This document shows, one piece after another, positions 52,745 to 59,971 of a DNA stretch of 59,971 nucleotides (the stretch's first letter is position 1; every line of letters begins with the position of its first letter). This stretch comes from DATGMS01 sp040905145 (GTDB taxonomy: Bacteria; Bacteroidota; Bacteroidia; Cytophagales; Cyclobacteriaceae): positions 1-59,971 of the forward strand of contig JBBDSC010000023.1 in NCBI GenBank assembly GCA_040905145.1, given 5' to 3'. Under the pieces are notes generated by a model. The model saw only the letters and a list, made by a program, of their open reading frames with translations. It was not told the origin of the DNA and made no database searches. The position numbers were made by a program, and so were the translations under genes.

Positions 52745-53143
52745 CTAAGCCAGAAGCTTCTCTTTTAATTCATTCATCTTTTCAATCGTAATTGGCTTAT
52801 AAATATAGCCCGTCACAATATCATACGATTTGGATTTTTCCATATCATAAGGGTCAATAGAGGAGGAAACAATAAATATTTTTATTTTTTTATCAATAGG
52901 GATTTTAATCAAGTGGTCTAAAAATTGCCATCCGTTCATTAAGGGCATACTGATATCCAAAAAAATGATATCCGGTAATTTACCTTCTTGTGAAAGGTTT
53001 GATTTAAGCCCTTCCAATGCCTCCTGTCCATTTTTAAAAAAAAAGAATTCTTGGCAAAATTCTGACAATTTCAGCAGTTTTTTCATGCTGAAAATAAAAA
53101 GGGGGTCGTCATCAACGACATAAACGAGATCAATTTTTTCCAT
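52745..53143 (-). CDS. single-domain response regulator
   Basis: A 132-residue receiver with no output domain, related to CheY-like relays. The acidic pair is in YVVDDDPLFIFSMKKLL, the phospho-acceptor lies in IIFLDISMPLMNGWQFL near residue 63, and the conserved lysine is in YKPITIEKMNEL. Such proteins accept phosphate from hybrid kinases or act through protein contacts. The PAS-hybrid kinase 4 kb away lacks a DNA-binding output, but a functional link is only a guess. Confidence 0.9.
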   Translation of the reverse strand: MEKIDLVYVVDDDPLFIFSMKKLLKLSEFCQEFFFFKNGQEALEGLKSNLSQEGKLPDIIFLDISMPLMNGWQFLDHLIKIPIDKKIKIFIVSSSIDPYDMEKSKSYDIVTGYIYKPITIEKMNELKEKLLA

Positions 53144-53460
53144 TTAGAGTTTGTAAAGTTTAATCCAGATTATTTACCGATTTAATTATTCTTTTATTCT
53201 TTGACCAGAGGTTTTATGGGAATTAATAAAATAAGTGCTCCTTTAAAAAAAAAATAATTTTTTGAAAACATTTATTCTTCAATTTTAATAATTCCAGTTT
53301 GAATTGAGATTTTTATTCCTTTTTGCTAATTTTTTATAATATTAAGGAACTTCTATGGAAAAAAGCAAATAACTACATTATATTTATTTAATAACTTTCC
53401 ATCTGCTTCTTTTTTGTTAATTTGAGGCCTAAATTATTGTTCAATACTAAAATAATATCC
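53144..53460. other. AT-rich divergent intergenic region
   Basis: A 317-bp gap between the leftward response regulator and a rightward lipoprotein gene. It is very AT-rich, with A and T runs, and must carry both promoters. I see no confident -33/-7 pair and no small gene. Confidence 0.45.
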
Positions 53461-53883
53461 ATGAAACATCTTTTTCTCATAGTTTTTCTCCCCCTCTTAA
53501 TTGCATGTAATACGGAAAACTCTTCCGTTAAGGAGAATGTAGAAATAATTGAAACCAAACAAGATCTGAGTATGAATGATGAATTGTTACGGCATGTGGT
53601 GCTGATCAAATTTAATGAGATGGCTACCCCGGAAGATATCTCCCAGGTAGAGGAGGCTTTTGGTTCCCTTCAGGACAAGATTCCAGAAATAAAAGGGTAC
53701 GAATGGGGCATAAACAATAGCCCGGAGGGAATCAATAAAGGATTTACCCATTGCTTTTTGGTCACTTTTGAAAGTGAGGAAGATAGGGAAATTTATTTGC
53801 CCCATCCAGATCACAAGGCATTTGTGGACGTATTAAGTCCCCATATGGAAGATGTTTTGGTGGTGGATTATTGGGCCAAGTAG
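53461..53883 (+). CDS. Dabb-domain lipoprotein
   Basis: A 140-residue protein (ATG at 53461). A lipoprotein signal MKHLFLIVFLPLLIAC leads to Cys16. From about residue 40 there is a stress-responsive A/B barrel (Dabb) domain: LRHVVLIKFNEMATPEDI, an EWGINNSPEGINKGFTHC stretch, and LPHPDHKAFVDVLSPHMED. Dabb domains dimerise and occur in stress-related and some sugar-catabolic proteins; the ligand is unknown. A long palindrome follows at 54001-54033. Confidence 0.88.
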   Translation: MKHLFLIVFLPLLIACNTENSSVKENVEIIETKQDLSMNDELLRHVVLIKFNEMATPEDISQVEEAFGSLQDKIPEIKGYEWGINNSPEGINKGFTHCFLVTFESEEDREIYLPHPDHKAFVDVLSPHMEDVLVVDYWAK

Positions 53884-54000
53884 AAGAAGTCGGAAGAGTG
53901 GTGGACGGAGATCCAGGAGAGTCAATAGTTATAGATCATGGATTTGATCAGATAAGTCCTGATCTGGATTCAAATACAACCACCGGTTAACAAAATAGCA

Positions 54001-54033
54001 AAGACTCCCAGGTTTTTAAAACCTGGGAGTCTT
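54001..54033. repeat. 33-bp perfect palindrome, terminator-like
   Basis: Arms of 16 bases (AAGACTCCCAGGTTTT and its complement) around a single T form a perfect hairpin about 120 bases after the Dabb gene and 100 bases before the DUF389 gene. No T-run follows directly. The design matches 314-356: a long GC-containing stem with a TTTAAAA centre. Confidence 0.7.
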
Positions 54034-54133
54034 GCTTCTTGAGAAATAGTTTATTTTTTTTCCTAGATTCGTTTAACATTTTTTACCTTCAGGGAGAAAC
54101 AAGGAAATGCTCCAATAAGTATGGTGGTTTTAG

Positions 54134-56035
54134 ATGGACACTGACAGAACAGATTCCCAACAGATAAAATTCCGGCTTGTAATCGACATGGAAGAGGAGG
54201 AATTTGTAGAGGGAAATATCCTTCCAATTGTTGAAGACATTATAGAACGTTATGAGGTTTTCAACCTTGAGGCGCTGCTCGAGTCGCTGAAAGGATTAAA
54301 AACCGAGGAATCACTTTTGCTTTATCTTTCAGATGATCAGCTAAAGGATTTACTGCCCCGACTTGCAGGTTCAGGTATTAAAATAGCAGTACTTCCTCAT
54401 CCACAGGCCAGGGAAGCTTGCTTGGGAATGGGAGTAGACAGGAGCCTGGAAAAAGCCATTGACCATTTGAAGGATGCCCCGCAACCAATAAAAACAGATG
54501 TTCTTTTTTGTAATGGCCGGCCGGTTTTTAACAATATGGTTGTTGGCCAAACCTTCAAGCTTACCAGTGAGGATTTGTCAAAATCAAATGGGTTCTGGAA
54601 ACGAAAACTAAACTATATCGGCCGTTTTTTTAATATAAAGCCTTTTCGTGTTGACGTAGACCTGCCCAACGGCAAGAAATTAAAAACCTCTGTAGCGGGC
54701 ATTGTAGTCTCGGAGCATCGGAAAAACTTTTTTATTTCGCGGCTCGTCTTGGCAGATTCTTCAGTAAACGACGGGAAAATGCACGCATTTCTCATTATTC
54801 CCCGAAGCATTGTGGAAATGTTTCGTTTTGCTATACGTTCTCTATGGGAACCCGGCAAATTCCCCTCTTTTGGTGCACACATCAAAACAACAAAAATCAG
54901 TCTTTCATTTCCCGATGGTGAAAGGGATTTCCTGGTAGACAAGGAAAAACTTTCTTCTCAAAACATAGACTTACATATTGGGAAAGAGCAAATTGATATT
55001 ATCCCGGGAGCTAATCTGGAACTACCGGGGTCTTTAACAGAATCCGCTGAGATTTTCAAGGTGAAAGCACTTCCAGCAGGAGAAGCAGCCGAAGGGCTTT
55101 CGGGTCGTAAACTCCCATTAATAAGACACGCATCCTTTGAGGAGTTCAAAGAATTGTTTCAAATATTAAGGGAAAATGCCCGTTTGAAGAATTCTTACCT
55201 GGTATTAATGGTATTGTCAACAGTGCTGGCCACCTTTGGCCTTTTCGCAGATTCCACCCCGGTAGTCATCGGGGCGATGATCCTTGCTCCGCTCATGTCG
55301 CCCATTATATCGCTGAGTATGGGAGCACTTCGCCAGGACAAAATGCTGATTACAAATAGTTTCGTTACAATTCTTGCAGGGCTTGGTCTGTCATTGGTGT
55401 TTGCTGTTCTGATAACCTGGTTAACCCCCATTCAGTCTGCCGGATCAGAAATTCTTGCCAGGACGCGGCCCAATTTGCTGGACTTGGGCATTGCTGTGGT
55501 TTCGGGTATTGCAGGTGCTTATGCACACGCCCGTGAAGAGGTGGCCAAAACACTCGCAGGCGTGGCTATTGCCGTGGCCTTGATACCTCCACTTGCTGTT
55601 GCTGCGATTGGTATTGGTTGGGCGGATTGGAGTATATTCTTTGGGGCGACTTTACTTTTTGCCACCAATCTGGCGGGTATGGTGTTGACCGCCTCATTGA
55701 CTTTTATGCTGCTTGGGTTTAGTCCCTTTAAACTTGCCAAAAAGGGCATGGGTATTTCGCTCCTGTTGGTGCTGCTCCTTTGTATACCTCTGGCATTGGG
55801 ATTTAAACAGATGGTATATGAGCATCAAGTAAAAAAACAGCTGGAGGATTTACAAACGGAAATTGCAAACATCAAAGATGTTAAGGTGCAAAATCTCTCT
55901 CCAATGAAGATTTCCCTAAAATTAGTTTCTGAAAATCCCATTGGCGCTAGGGAAATAGACCTGATAAAGACTTTGATTGAAGATAAAGTCAAGCAAAGTG
56001 TGGAAATAGAAGTGGTTACGGTTATCTCGAGATGA
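54134..56035 (+). CDS. DUF389 (TIGR00341) membrane protein with lipid-kinase-like N-terminus
   Basis: A 633-residue protein. The C-terminal half (about 355-570) is a DUF389 membrane domain with about six helices, recognisable by DSTPVVIGAMILAPLMSPI and SGIAGAYAHAREEVAKTLAG, and a short soluble tail. The N-terminal 310 residues resemble a diacylglycerol/sphingosine kinase fold: IKIAVLPHPQAREACLGMGV parallels the P-loop-following segment of DAG kinases, and KTDVLFCNGRPVFNNMVVG the start of their beta-sandwich domain. The catalytic GGDGT motif is missing (LYLSDDQ in its place), so kinase activity is doubtful and a lipid- or nucleotide-sensing role is possible. Base composition is slightly more GC-rich than that of its neighbours. 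Confidence 0.86.
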   Translation: MDTDRTDSQQIKFRLVIDMEEEEFVEGNILPIVEDIIERYEVFNLEALLESLKGLKTEESLLLYLSDDQLKDLLPRLAGSGIKIAVLPHPQAREACLGMGVDRSLEKAIDHLKDAPQPIKTDVLFCNGRPVFNNMVVGQTFKLTSEDLSKSNGFWKRKLNYIGRFFNIKPFRVDVDLPNGKKLKTSVAGIVVSEHRKNFFISRLVLADSSVNDGKMHAFLIIPRSIVEMFRFAIRSLWEPGKFPSFGAHIKTTKISLSFPDGERDFLVDKEKLSSQNIDLHIGKEQIDIIPGANLELPGSLTESAEIFKVKALPAGEAAEGLSGRKLPLIRHASFEEFKELFQILRENARLKNSYLVLMVLSTVLATFGLFADSTPVVIGAMILAPLMSPIISLSMGALRQDKMLITNSFVTILAGLGLSLVFAVLITWLTPIQSAGSEILARTRPNLLDLGIAVVSGIAGAYAHAREEVAKTLAGVAIAVALIPPLAVAAIGIGWADWSIFFGATLLFATNLAGMVLTASLTFMLLGFSPFKLAKKGMGISLLLVLLLCIPLALGFKQMVYEHQVKKQLEDLQTEIANIKDVKVQNLSPMKISLKLVSENPIGAREIDLIKTLIEDKVKQSVEIEVVTVISR

Positions 56036-56090
56036 TAAAGCAGCTAAAACTATTCGTTCAGACCTTATCGTTCATGATTCTGTTCCCTTA

Positions 56091-56297
56091 AACCTTCTCT
56101 TCCAGGATAGGAACAGTGAGTATTTGGAAGAGTTGGGAGGTGCGGATTTAAAGCAGAAGGTATGGGAATATATGGATTACGAGGATAGTCCACGGTCAAT
56201 AAATTACCAGTTGAAGCTGTTGAAGAAGGTGGGATTTAAAGAGGTAGAGGTTTTGCATAAAAATACCATTTTTGCAGCCTTTGGTGCCATAAAATAA
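56091..56297 (+). pseudogene. class I SAM-dependent methyltransferase C-terminal remnant
   Basis: Downstream of the DUF389 gene a frame without a plausible start encodes about 68 residues ending at the TAA at 56295-56297. The text YLEELGGADLKQKVWEYMDY and then KLLKKVGFKEVEVLHK with the final AAFGAIK reads like the last third of a SAM methyltransferase of about 200-230 residues. The SAM-binding part is absent, and the upstream space is occupied by the DUF389 gene. It is most likely a truncated remnant, perhaps left when the DUF389 gene was inserted. Confidence 0.65.
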
Positions 56298-56298
56298 A

Positions 56299-58047
56299 TT
56301 ACTTTACTTCCACAATTTCCGAAAGTCCGGATATGCCGTTTTCATTAAAGGATTCGATGGCAAAATAATAGGATTGATCCCTTCCCAGGCTTTTCATTAG
56401 ATGTTCATTTTTGTCATAGACCAGCCAGTTGCTGTACAGCTTGTCGGGAGCAATGCCCCATTTGATATTATAACCTTGAGCATCTTCGGTTTTATCCCAG
56501 GTGAGGGTAATGTCCCGTCGGTCCTTATGACGATCAACGGTCAGATTTTTCACTTGGTTGGGGGAAGAACCGGATCCTTTTCCAAATACACGCAGACCGG
56601 AAATTGCCAGGTGAGGGGTGGGCACATGTATATTTTTAAATCTTACATACCTTACCTCTTCAGGCGTGCTCAGTTCAACATAATCATTGGGGACATCCCG
56701 GAAATTATTGCTTCTATCGACCAATGTTGTCCAATTTTCCCCATCCTTCGATCCTTCAATCAGGTACCGGTGATAAAGCCCCGGGATTTTTCCATACATG
56801 CCCGATTCATAATCATGATAGTTTAATTGTATGGCATATACTGTGGAGGAATTTAAAAGATCGATTTTCACATATTGCTGCTCATTGTTTTCTTCTGCCA
56901 CCCAAAAAGTTTGTATGTTTTCATCAGTGATATTTTCTGCTTCAAAATTTTCCAAGGTGGAAGGTACCTCCACTGGTTTTTTATAGGATAACATCATCCA
57001 TCCTGTAAATTGCCCTTTTTTATCCCCTTCTGCCGGTCCATAATGTGGATAATCACCATAAGAGGTATTTGAATACATGAGGCCATCCTCATCAAAATAA
57101 AGGGGGAACATGCCAATGCGTCTTTCCCAGCCAATGTTTACCGCCAGGGCCATGGTGCCAAAGTGCCAATATTGACCCTGAGGCCCTACCACGCTACTTC
57201 CATGTCCGGCACCATTGATAAATCCGCCGGGTTTGTAAACAACCGGATTATTGGGGGCATATTCATAGGGGCCAAGGGGAGAATCAGAGATATATACCCC
57301 ATCACCGTATACGTTGAATTCTGTTCCTGGAGCGGCATATTTCATGTAATATTTACCCTCATGTTTAGTCAGCCAAGGGCCTTCAATATATCCTCCCAAA
57401 GTTGCGTCTGCATGGTTTTCCCCAAACCTTTCCCAGCCATGTTTTTCTTCATCCAGGTTCAACAGTTCATATTCCTTTTCAGATGGACGGAAAGAATTGT
57501 GTATGTCCAGTGTTTTTGCCCGTATGGGATAGACGTTGGAGGAACCCCAAAACACATAGCCTTGATCGTCATCGTCTATAAATACATGGGGATCCTGAAG
57601 GTTGTTCAAAATAGAAGGAACCGCTTTCCAGTCTCCTTTTTTGGGATTATCGGTGTAGAGCATGCTCATTTGACCGGAAGGATTTCCTGTTACATATAAT
57701 ACCGAATCTTTATAATTATGTGCACTGGGAGCATTTGAGCCTTCAAAATACCATTTTTCGGGGGTGATAAAACTCCAGTTTAGTAAATCCTTAGAATGCC
57801 AATAGCCCATGGACCGGGTCACAAACATATAATATTCTCCCCTGAACTCCGCTACCGCGGGATCCGCGCCAGAGCGATAGGAGAGATCATTATGTGCATT
57901 ATAGATCATATAAGTATAATCCAGATTAAGAGGATTACAATAAGTGCTCATCCGGGTATCCTGGCCATAAGCAGGCTCAAACCCAAATACACAGGTAATG
58001 CTTACCAAAGCAAAAAGCAATATGGAATATTGAAGTTTTTTCATCAC
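56299..58047 (-). CDS. GH43-like glycosidase with discoidin-like and FN3 domains
   Basis: A 582-residue secreted enzyme with a signal peptide ending near residue 28 (EPAYGQ). The five-bladed propeller carries candidate catalytic residues typical of family 43 and relatives: the base Asp in SGADPAVAEFRGEYYMF, a second Asp in NNLQDPHVFIDDD and the acid Glu in LGGYIEGPWLTKHEGKYYM. A discoidin-like (F5/8 type C) carbohydrate-binding domain lies at about 365-490 and a fibronectin type III domain at 500-580. GH43-type enzymes cleave arabinose, xylose, galactose and related linkages; the specificity here is unknown. It is encoded downstream of the GH144-like gene on the same strand. Confidence 0.88.
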   Translation of the reverse strand: MMKKLQYSILLFALVSITCVFGFEPAYGQDTRMSTYCNPLNLDYTYMIYNAHNDLSYRSGADPAVAEFRGEYYMFVTRSMGYWHSKDLLNWSFITPEKWYFEGSNAPSAHNYKDSVLYVTGNPSGQMSMLYTDNPKKGDWKAVPSILNNLQDPHVFIDDDDQGYVFWGSSNVYPIRAKTLDIHNSFRPSEKEYELLNLDEEKHGWERFGENHADATLGGYIEGPWLTKHEGKYYMKYAAPGTEFNVYGDGVYISDSPLGPYEYAPNNPVVYKPGGFINGAGHGSSVVGPQGQYWHFGTMALAVNIGWERRIGMFPLYFDEDGLMYSNTSYGDYPHYGPAEGDKKGQFTGWMMLSYKKPVEVPSTLENFEAENITDENIQTFWVAEENNEQQYVKIDLLNSSTVYAIQLNYHDYESGMYGKIPGLYHRYLIEGSKDGENWTTLVDRSNNFRDVPNDYVELSTPEEVRYVRFKNIHVPTPHLAISGLRVFGKGSGSSPNQVKNLTVDRHKDRRDITLTWDKTEDAQGYNIKWGIAPDKLYSNWLVYDKNEHLMKSLGRDQSYYFAIESFNENGISGLSEIVEVK

Positions 58048-58153
58048 CGATTATTTTATCCCGTCACTGCAATTCATGTTTTCCGAAAAGGCCTTGCATC
58101 GGGTAATGGAAGGTTCAATATAATAAATGAGGCCCTTCATCCATTTTTCATGG

Positions 58154-59827
58154 TCAAGGATTACTTTCAAATCCAAGTTTATCCAATCCTTTCCGGACTT
58201 CGGGGGCTTTCATAAATAAATCCCAACCCAATCCGGTCCTGTGGTTTTCTATCATCGCGACAATGGGCCCCTGATCAATGGCCAGGTACCGCTCGGGATA
58301 ATAATTATTTTCAGGGCTCAAGGCGTCATAGAAGCCATAACGTCCTAAGACTTTTTCCCCGTAATTATAGTATAGGTTTTTGATCACGGCCATGGATTCT
58401 TCGGGAGTATAGGGAATCGATGAAAGCGCCGCGGTAGGGGAGATCACTCCCACATCATTCCCTGGATGGTGCGCTGAGTACCCATTGACAGAATAACTTG
58501 CGGTCAGTCCCCAAAGGTCCTCGCCATAGCCTTTAAAACCCTCTTTGTTTTCCACGCACCAGGCGCGGTTGATTAAAGTATGGTTTTTATTCAGTTCCCA
58601 ATAATCTGCGTATTCATCTTTTAGGCCTTTGGGATTGAGCCCGATGTAAGAATAATGGGCCCAAAACAAGGGGCCTCCCATTTCTTCTGCCCCATTGTGT
58701 TTGAGGATCATATCATGCCCAAAAGCTTCATTGGGGCTGGTGATATTGCCGTTTCTGGCCCACCCTTTATGATAAGTATCTGCGGACACCGAATGGGTAG
58801 GGGAGGAAGCGGCCAGCACATAGGTAATCAGACACTCATTATATCCTTCCAGTGGAAAATCCTTTATCCATTCATATTCGGGGGACCAGTGCCAGTACAG
58901 TACATCTTCCCCGCCTTTGGTGTACCAGTCCCATTCCATTTCTTTCCAGAGTTGATCTATTTTTTCCGCTATCTCTTTTTCCTGTTCATTGCCATTTTTA
59001 TAATATTCCCTCACGGCCAATAATCCCTGCATCAGGAAAGCGGACTCTACCAGGTCCCCCCCATCGTCCTCTTTTCCAAATGGTTTTACTTTCCCGGATT
59101 CCCCATGGATCCAATGGGGCCAAACCCCGTGAAACCGGTCTGCCATAGTCAGAAAATCGGTTATTTTCTCAAAACGATCCGCACCTTCTTGCCGGGTAAT
59201 CCAGCCTCTTTCAATGGCCGCTAGAATCCCAAAGATGCCAAATCCCGAACCTCCTGTAGTCACCACATTTTCGTCATTTTGCGGATAGATCCCGTCCATA
59301 TGGATCCTCTCCCGGGCCAGTCCGGAGGTTGGTTCAGCTCCTTCCCAAAAATAACGGAAAGTATAGTATTGGATCATGTCCAACAGTTCCTCATCGGAAA
59401 AATCCTTTGTGGTTACTTCGGCCATGCCTACGGGCGTTTCTTCTTCTGTGGAACCCAATGCCACTACTTTGTAGGTCAAGGAAAGATTGGTGCCCAGATC
59501 ATTGACAAAATCCATAAAAATGGTATCCTCTACGGTGGCCCTTTCCGTATAATTATTCCCATCGGAACTTACCAGTACCTGGTAAGTGACGGCATTTATG
59601 TAATTGGGCCACTGTAATTCCACGTGTCGGTCATATCCTTTGGCCAATAGTTCCGCCTCTTTTTCCTGCTCCATAGTATTGCAGCCAAATCCAAGTAATA
59701 CCGATAGGCAAAGGAGATGAAATCGAGCACGAGAAAGGTTCTCACACACCAGGGTGATTATTTCCGCAAGATTAGAAGTGACCATTGGAGAATAAATTAA
59801 AAACACATGAAATGTAGGAGCTTTCAT
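58154..59827 (-). CDS. GH144-like glycoside hydrolase (PF10091 type), lipoprotein
   Basis: A 557-residue protein in the longest frame. Probable export is as a lipoprotein: a hydrophobic stretch ending LLGFGC is found about 50 residues in, so a start at 59785 (ATG) or 59749 (GTG) may be the true one. A fibronectin-like domain (about 55-145) precedes an (alpha/alpha)6 domain with YYTFRYFWEGAEPTSGLARE, GSGFGIFGILAAIERGWI and GVWPHWIHGESGK. That pattern fits PF10091/GH144, which includes endo-beta-1,2-glucanases of Bacteroidota. Substrate assignment needs biochemical support. The stop is 106 bp before the GH43-like gene, same strand. Confidence 0.85.
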   Translation of the reverse strand: MKAPTFHVFLIYSPMVTSNLAEIITLVCENLSRARFHLLCLSVLLGFGCNTMEQEKEAELLAKGYDRHVELQWPNYINAVTYQVLVSSDGNNYTERATVEDTIFMDFVNDLGTNLSLTYKVVALGSTEEETPVGMAEVTTKDFSDEELLDMIQYYTFRYFWEGAEPTSGLARERIHMDGIYPQNDENVVTTGGSGFGIFGILAAIERGWITRQEGADRFEKITDFLTMADRFHGVWPHWIHGESGKVKPFGKEDDGGDLVESAFLMQGLLAVREYYKNGNEQEKEIAEKIDQLWKEMEWDWYTKGGEDVLYWHWSPEYEWIKDFPLEGYNECLITYVLAASSPTHSVSADTYHKGWARNGNITSPNEAFGHDMILKHNGAEEMGGPLFWAHYSYIGLNPKGLKDEYADYWELNKNHTLINRAWCVENKEGFKGYGEDLWGLTASYSVNGYSAHHPGNDVGVISPTAALSSIPYTPEESMAVIKNLYYNYGEKVLGRYGFYDALSPENNYYPERYLAIDQGPIVAMIENHRTGLGWDLFMKAPEVRKGLDKLGFESNP

Positions 59828-59858
59828 AGTCGTTGTAGTTATTTGCTGTTAGAAACTT

Positions 59859-59971
59859 TCAATAAGTTCCTTGATGCCTATGGTCCAGCTTCGGATGGTT
59901 GATACGCTTAATAGGAATTTGTTCTCCTCCGGTATTCTCCAACCAGCTCCAAATTTCATCCCTCAGTTCTT
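59859..59971 (-). CDS. probable sulfatase, C-terminal end only
   Basis: Only the last 36 residues of this gene are in the window, with a stop at 59859-59861. The text ELRDEIWSWLENTGGEQIPI plus KR and a final HRHQGTY resembles the C-terminal helix and tail of arylsulfatase-type enzymes. A sulfatase beside glycoside hydrolases is common in polysaccharide utilisation loci. The gene starts outside the window, so the catalytic Cys/Ser site cannot be checked. Confidence 0.55.
   Translation of the reverse strand, partial: ELRDEIWSWLENTGGEQIPIKRINHPKLDHRHQGTY

Noticed and set aside
57163..57699. Plus-strand open frame of 178 codons inside the GH43-like gene
   Set aside because: It is antisense to an intact glycosidase domain with visible catalytic motifs; no independent support.

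Overview
This window is a chromosomal segment from a member of the phylum Bacteroidota, most likely order Cytophagales and close to the Cyclobacteriaceae (Cyclobacterium, Algoriphagus and Echinicola relatives). The evidence is a one-piece hybrid sensor kinase/response regulator ending in an AraC domain, an acyl-ornithine carbamoyltransferase (ArgF') type of arginine operon, Tat-exported Gfo/Idh/MocA oxidoreductases, several lipoproteins, scarce Shine-Dalgarno sequences, promoters resembling the TTTG / TAnnTTTG type, and palindromic intergenic repeats. The assignment rests on protein recognition by eye, not on a search. No rRNA, tRNA, CRISPR array, phage or intact transposase was seen.

Layout. 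0.4-5.5 kb: a lipoprotein of unknown function, a divergent LuxR-type regulator, and a TPR-containing hybrid two-component protein. 5.8-9.0 kb: ku and ligD, a two-gene bacterial end-joining module. 9.2-20 kb: mainly housekeeping and stress genes (START-like protein, Gfo/Idh oxidoreductase, flavodoxin-like reductase, MarC, QEGLA-type metallopeptidase, tryptophan-dioxygenase-like protein, FAD oxidoreductase, CoA-binding protein, gyrB). 20.1-24 kb: polyphosphate kinase facing an exopolyphosphatase, then two small membrane proteins. 24.1-28.9 kb: a Tat-exported oxidoreductase and a very large HEAT-repeat protein with two DUF1080 domains, probably acting together on 3-keto-glycosides.

29.9-38.3 kb is a complete leftward arginine operon in the order GNAT acetyltransferase, argG, argC, argD, argF', argB, argE, argH. 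Its upstream region holds a possible operator pair and, further up, a potential structured RNA with its own promoter-like sequence. 39.0-41.2 kb has gapA, a DUF1801 protein and a cluster of REP-like palindromes. 41.3-45.6 kb has gamma-glutamyltransferase, a P-loop kinase/APH-fold kinase pair and a tandem universal stress protein cotranscribed with a PAS-rich hybrid histidine kinase (to 48.3 kb). 48.6-52 kb has another Tat oxidoreductase and a sodium:solute symporter. 52-56.3 kb has arfB, a single-domain response regulator, a Dabb lipoprotein, a DUF389 membrane protein with an apparently degenerate lipid-kinase-like N-terminus, and a methyltransferase remnant. 56.3-60 kb is the edge of a carbohydrate utilisation locus: a GH43-like enzyme, a GH144-like (beta-1,2-glucanase type) lipoprotein, and the last residues of a probable sulfatase cut by the window end.

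The least explained items are the candidate RNA upstream of the arginine operon, the lipid-kinase-like/DUF389 fusion, the HEAT-DUF1080-DUF1080 protein with its oxidoreductase, the split kinase pair, and several long intergenic palindromes.
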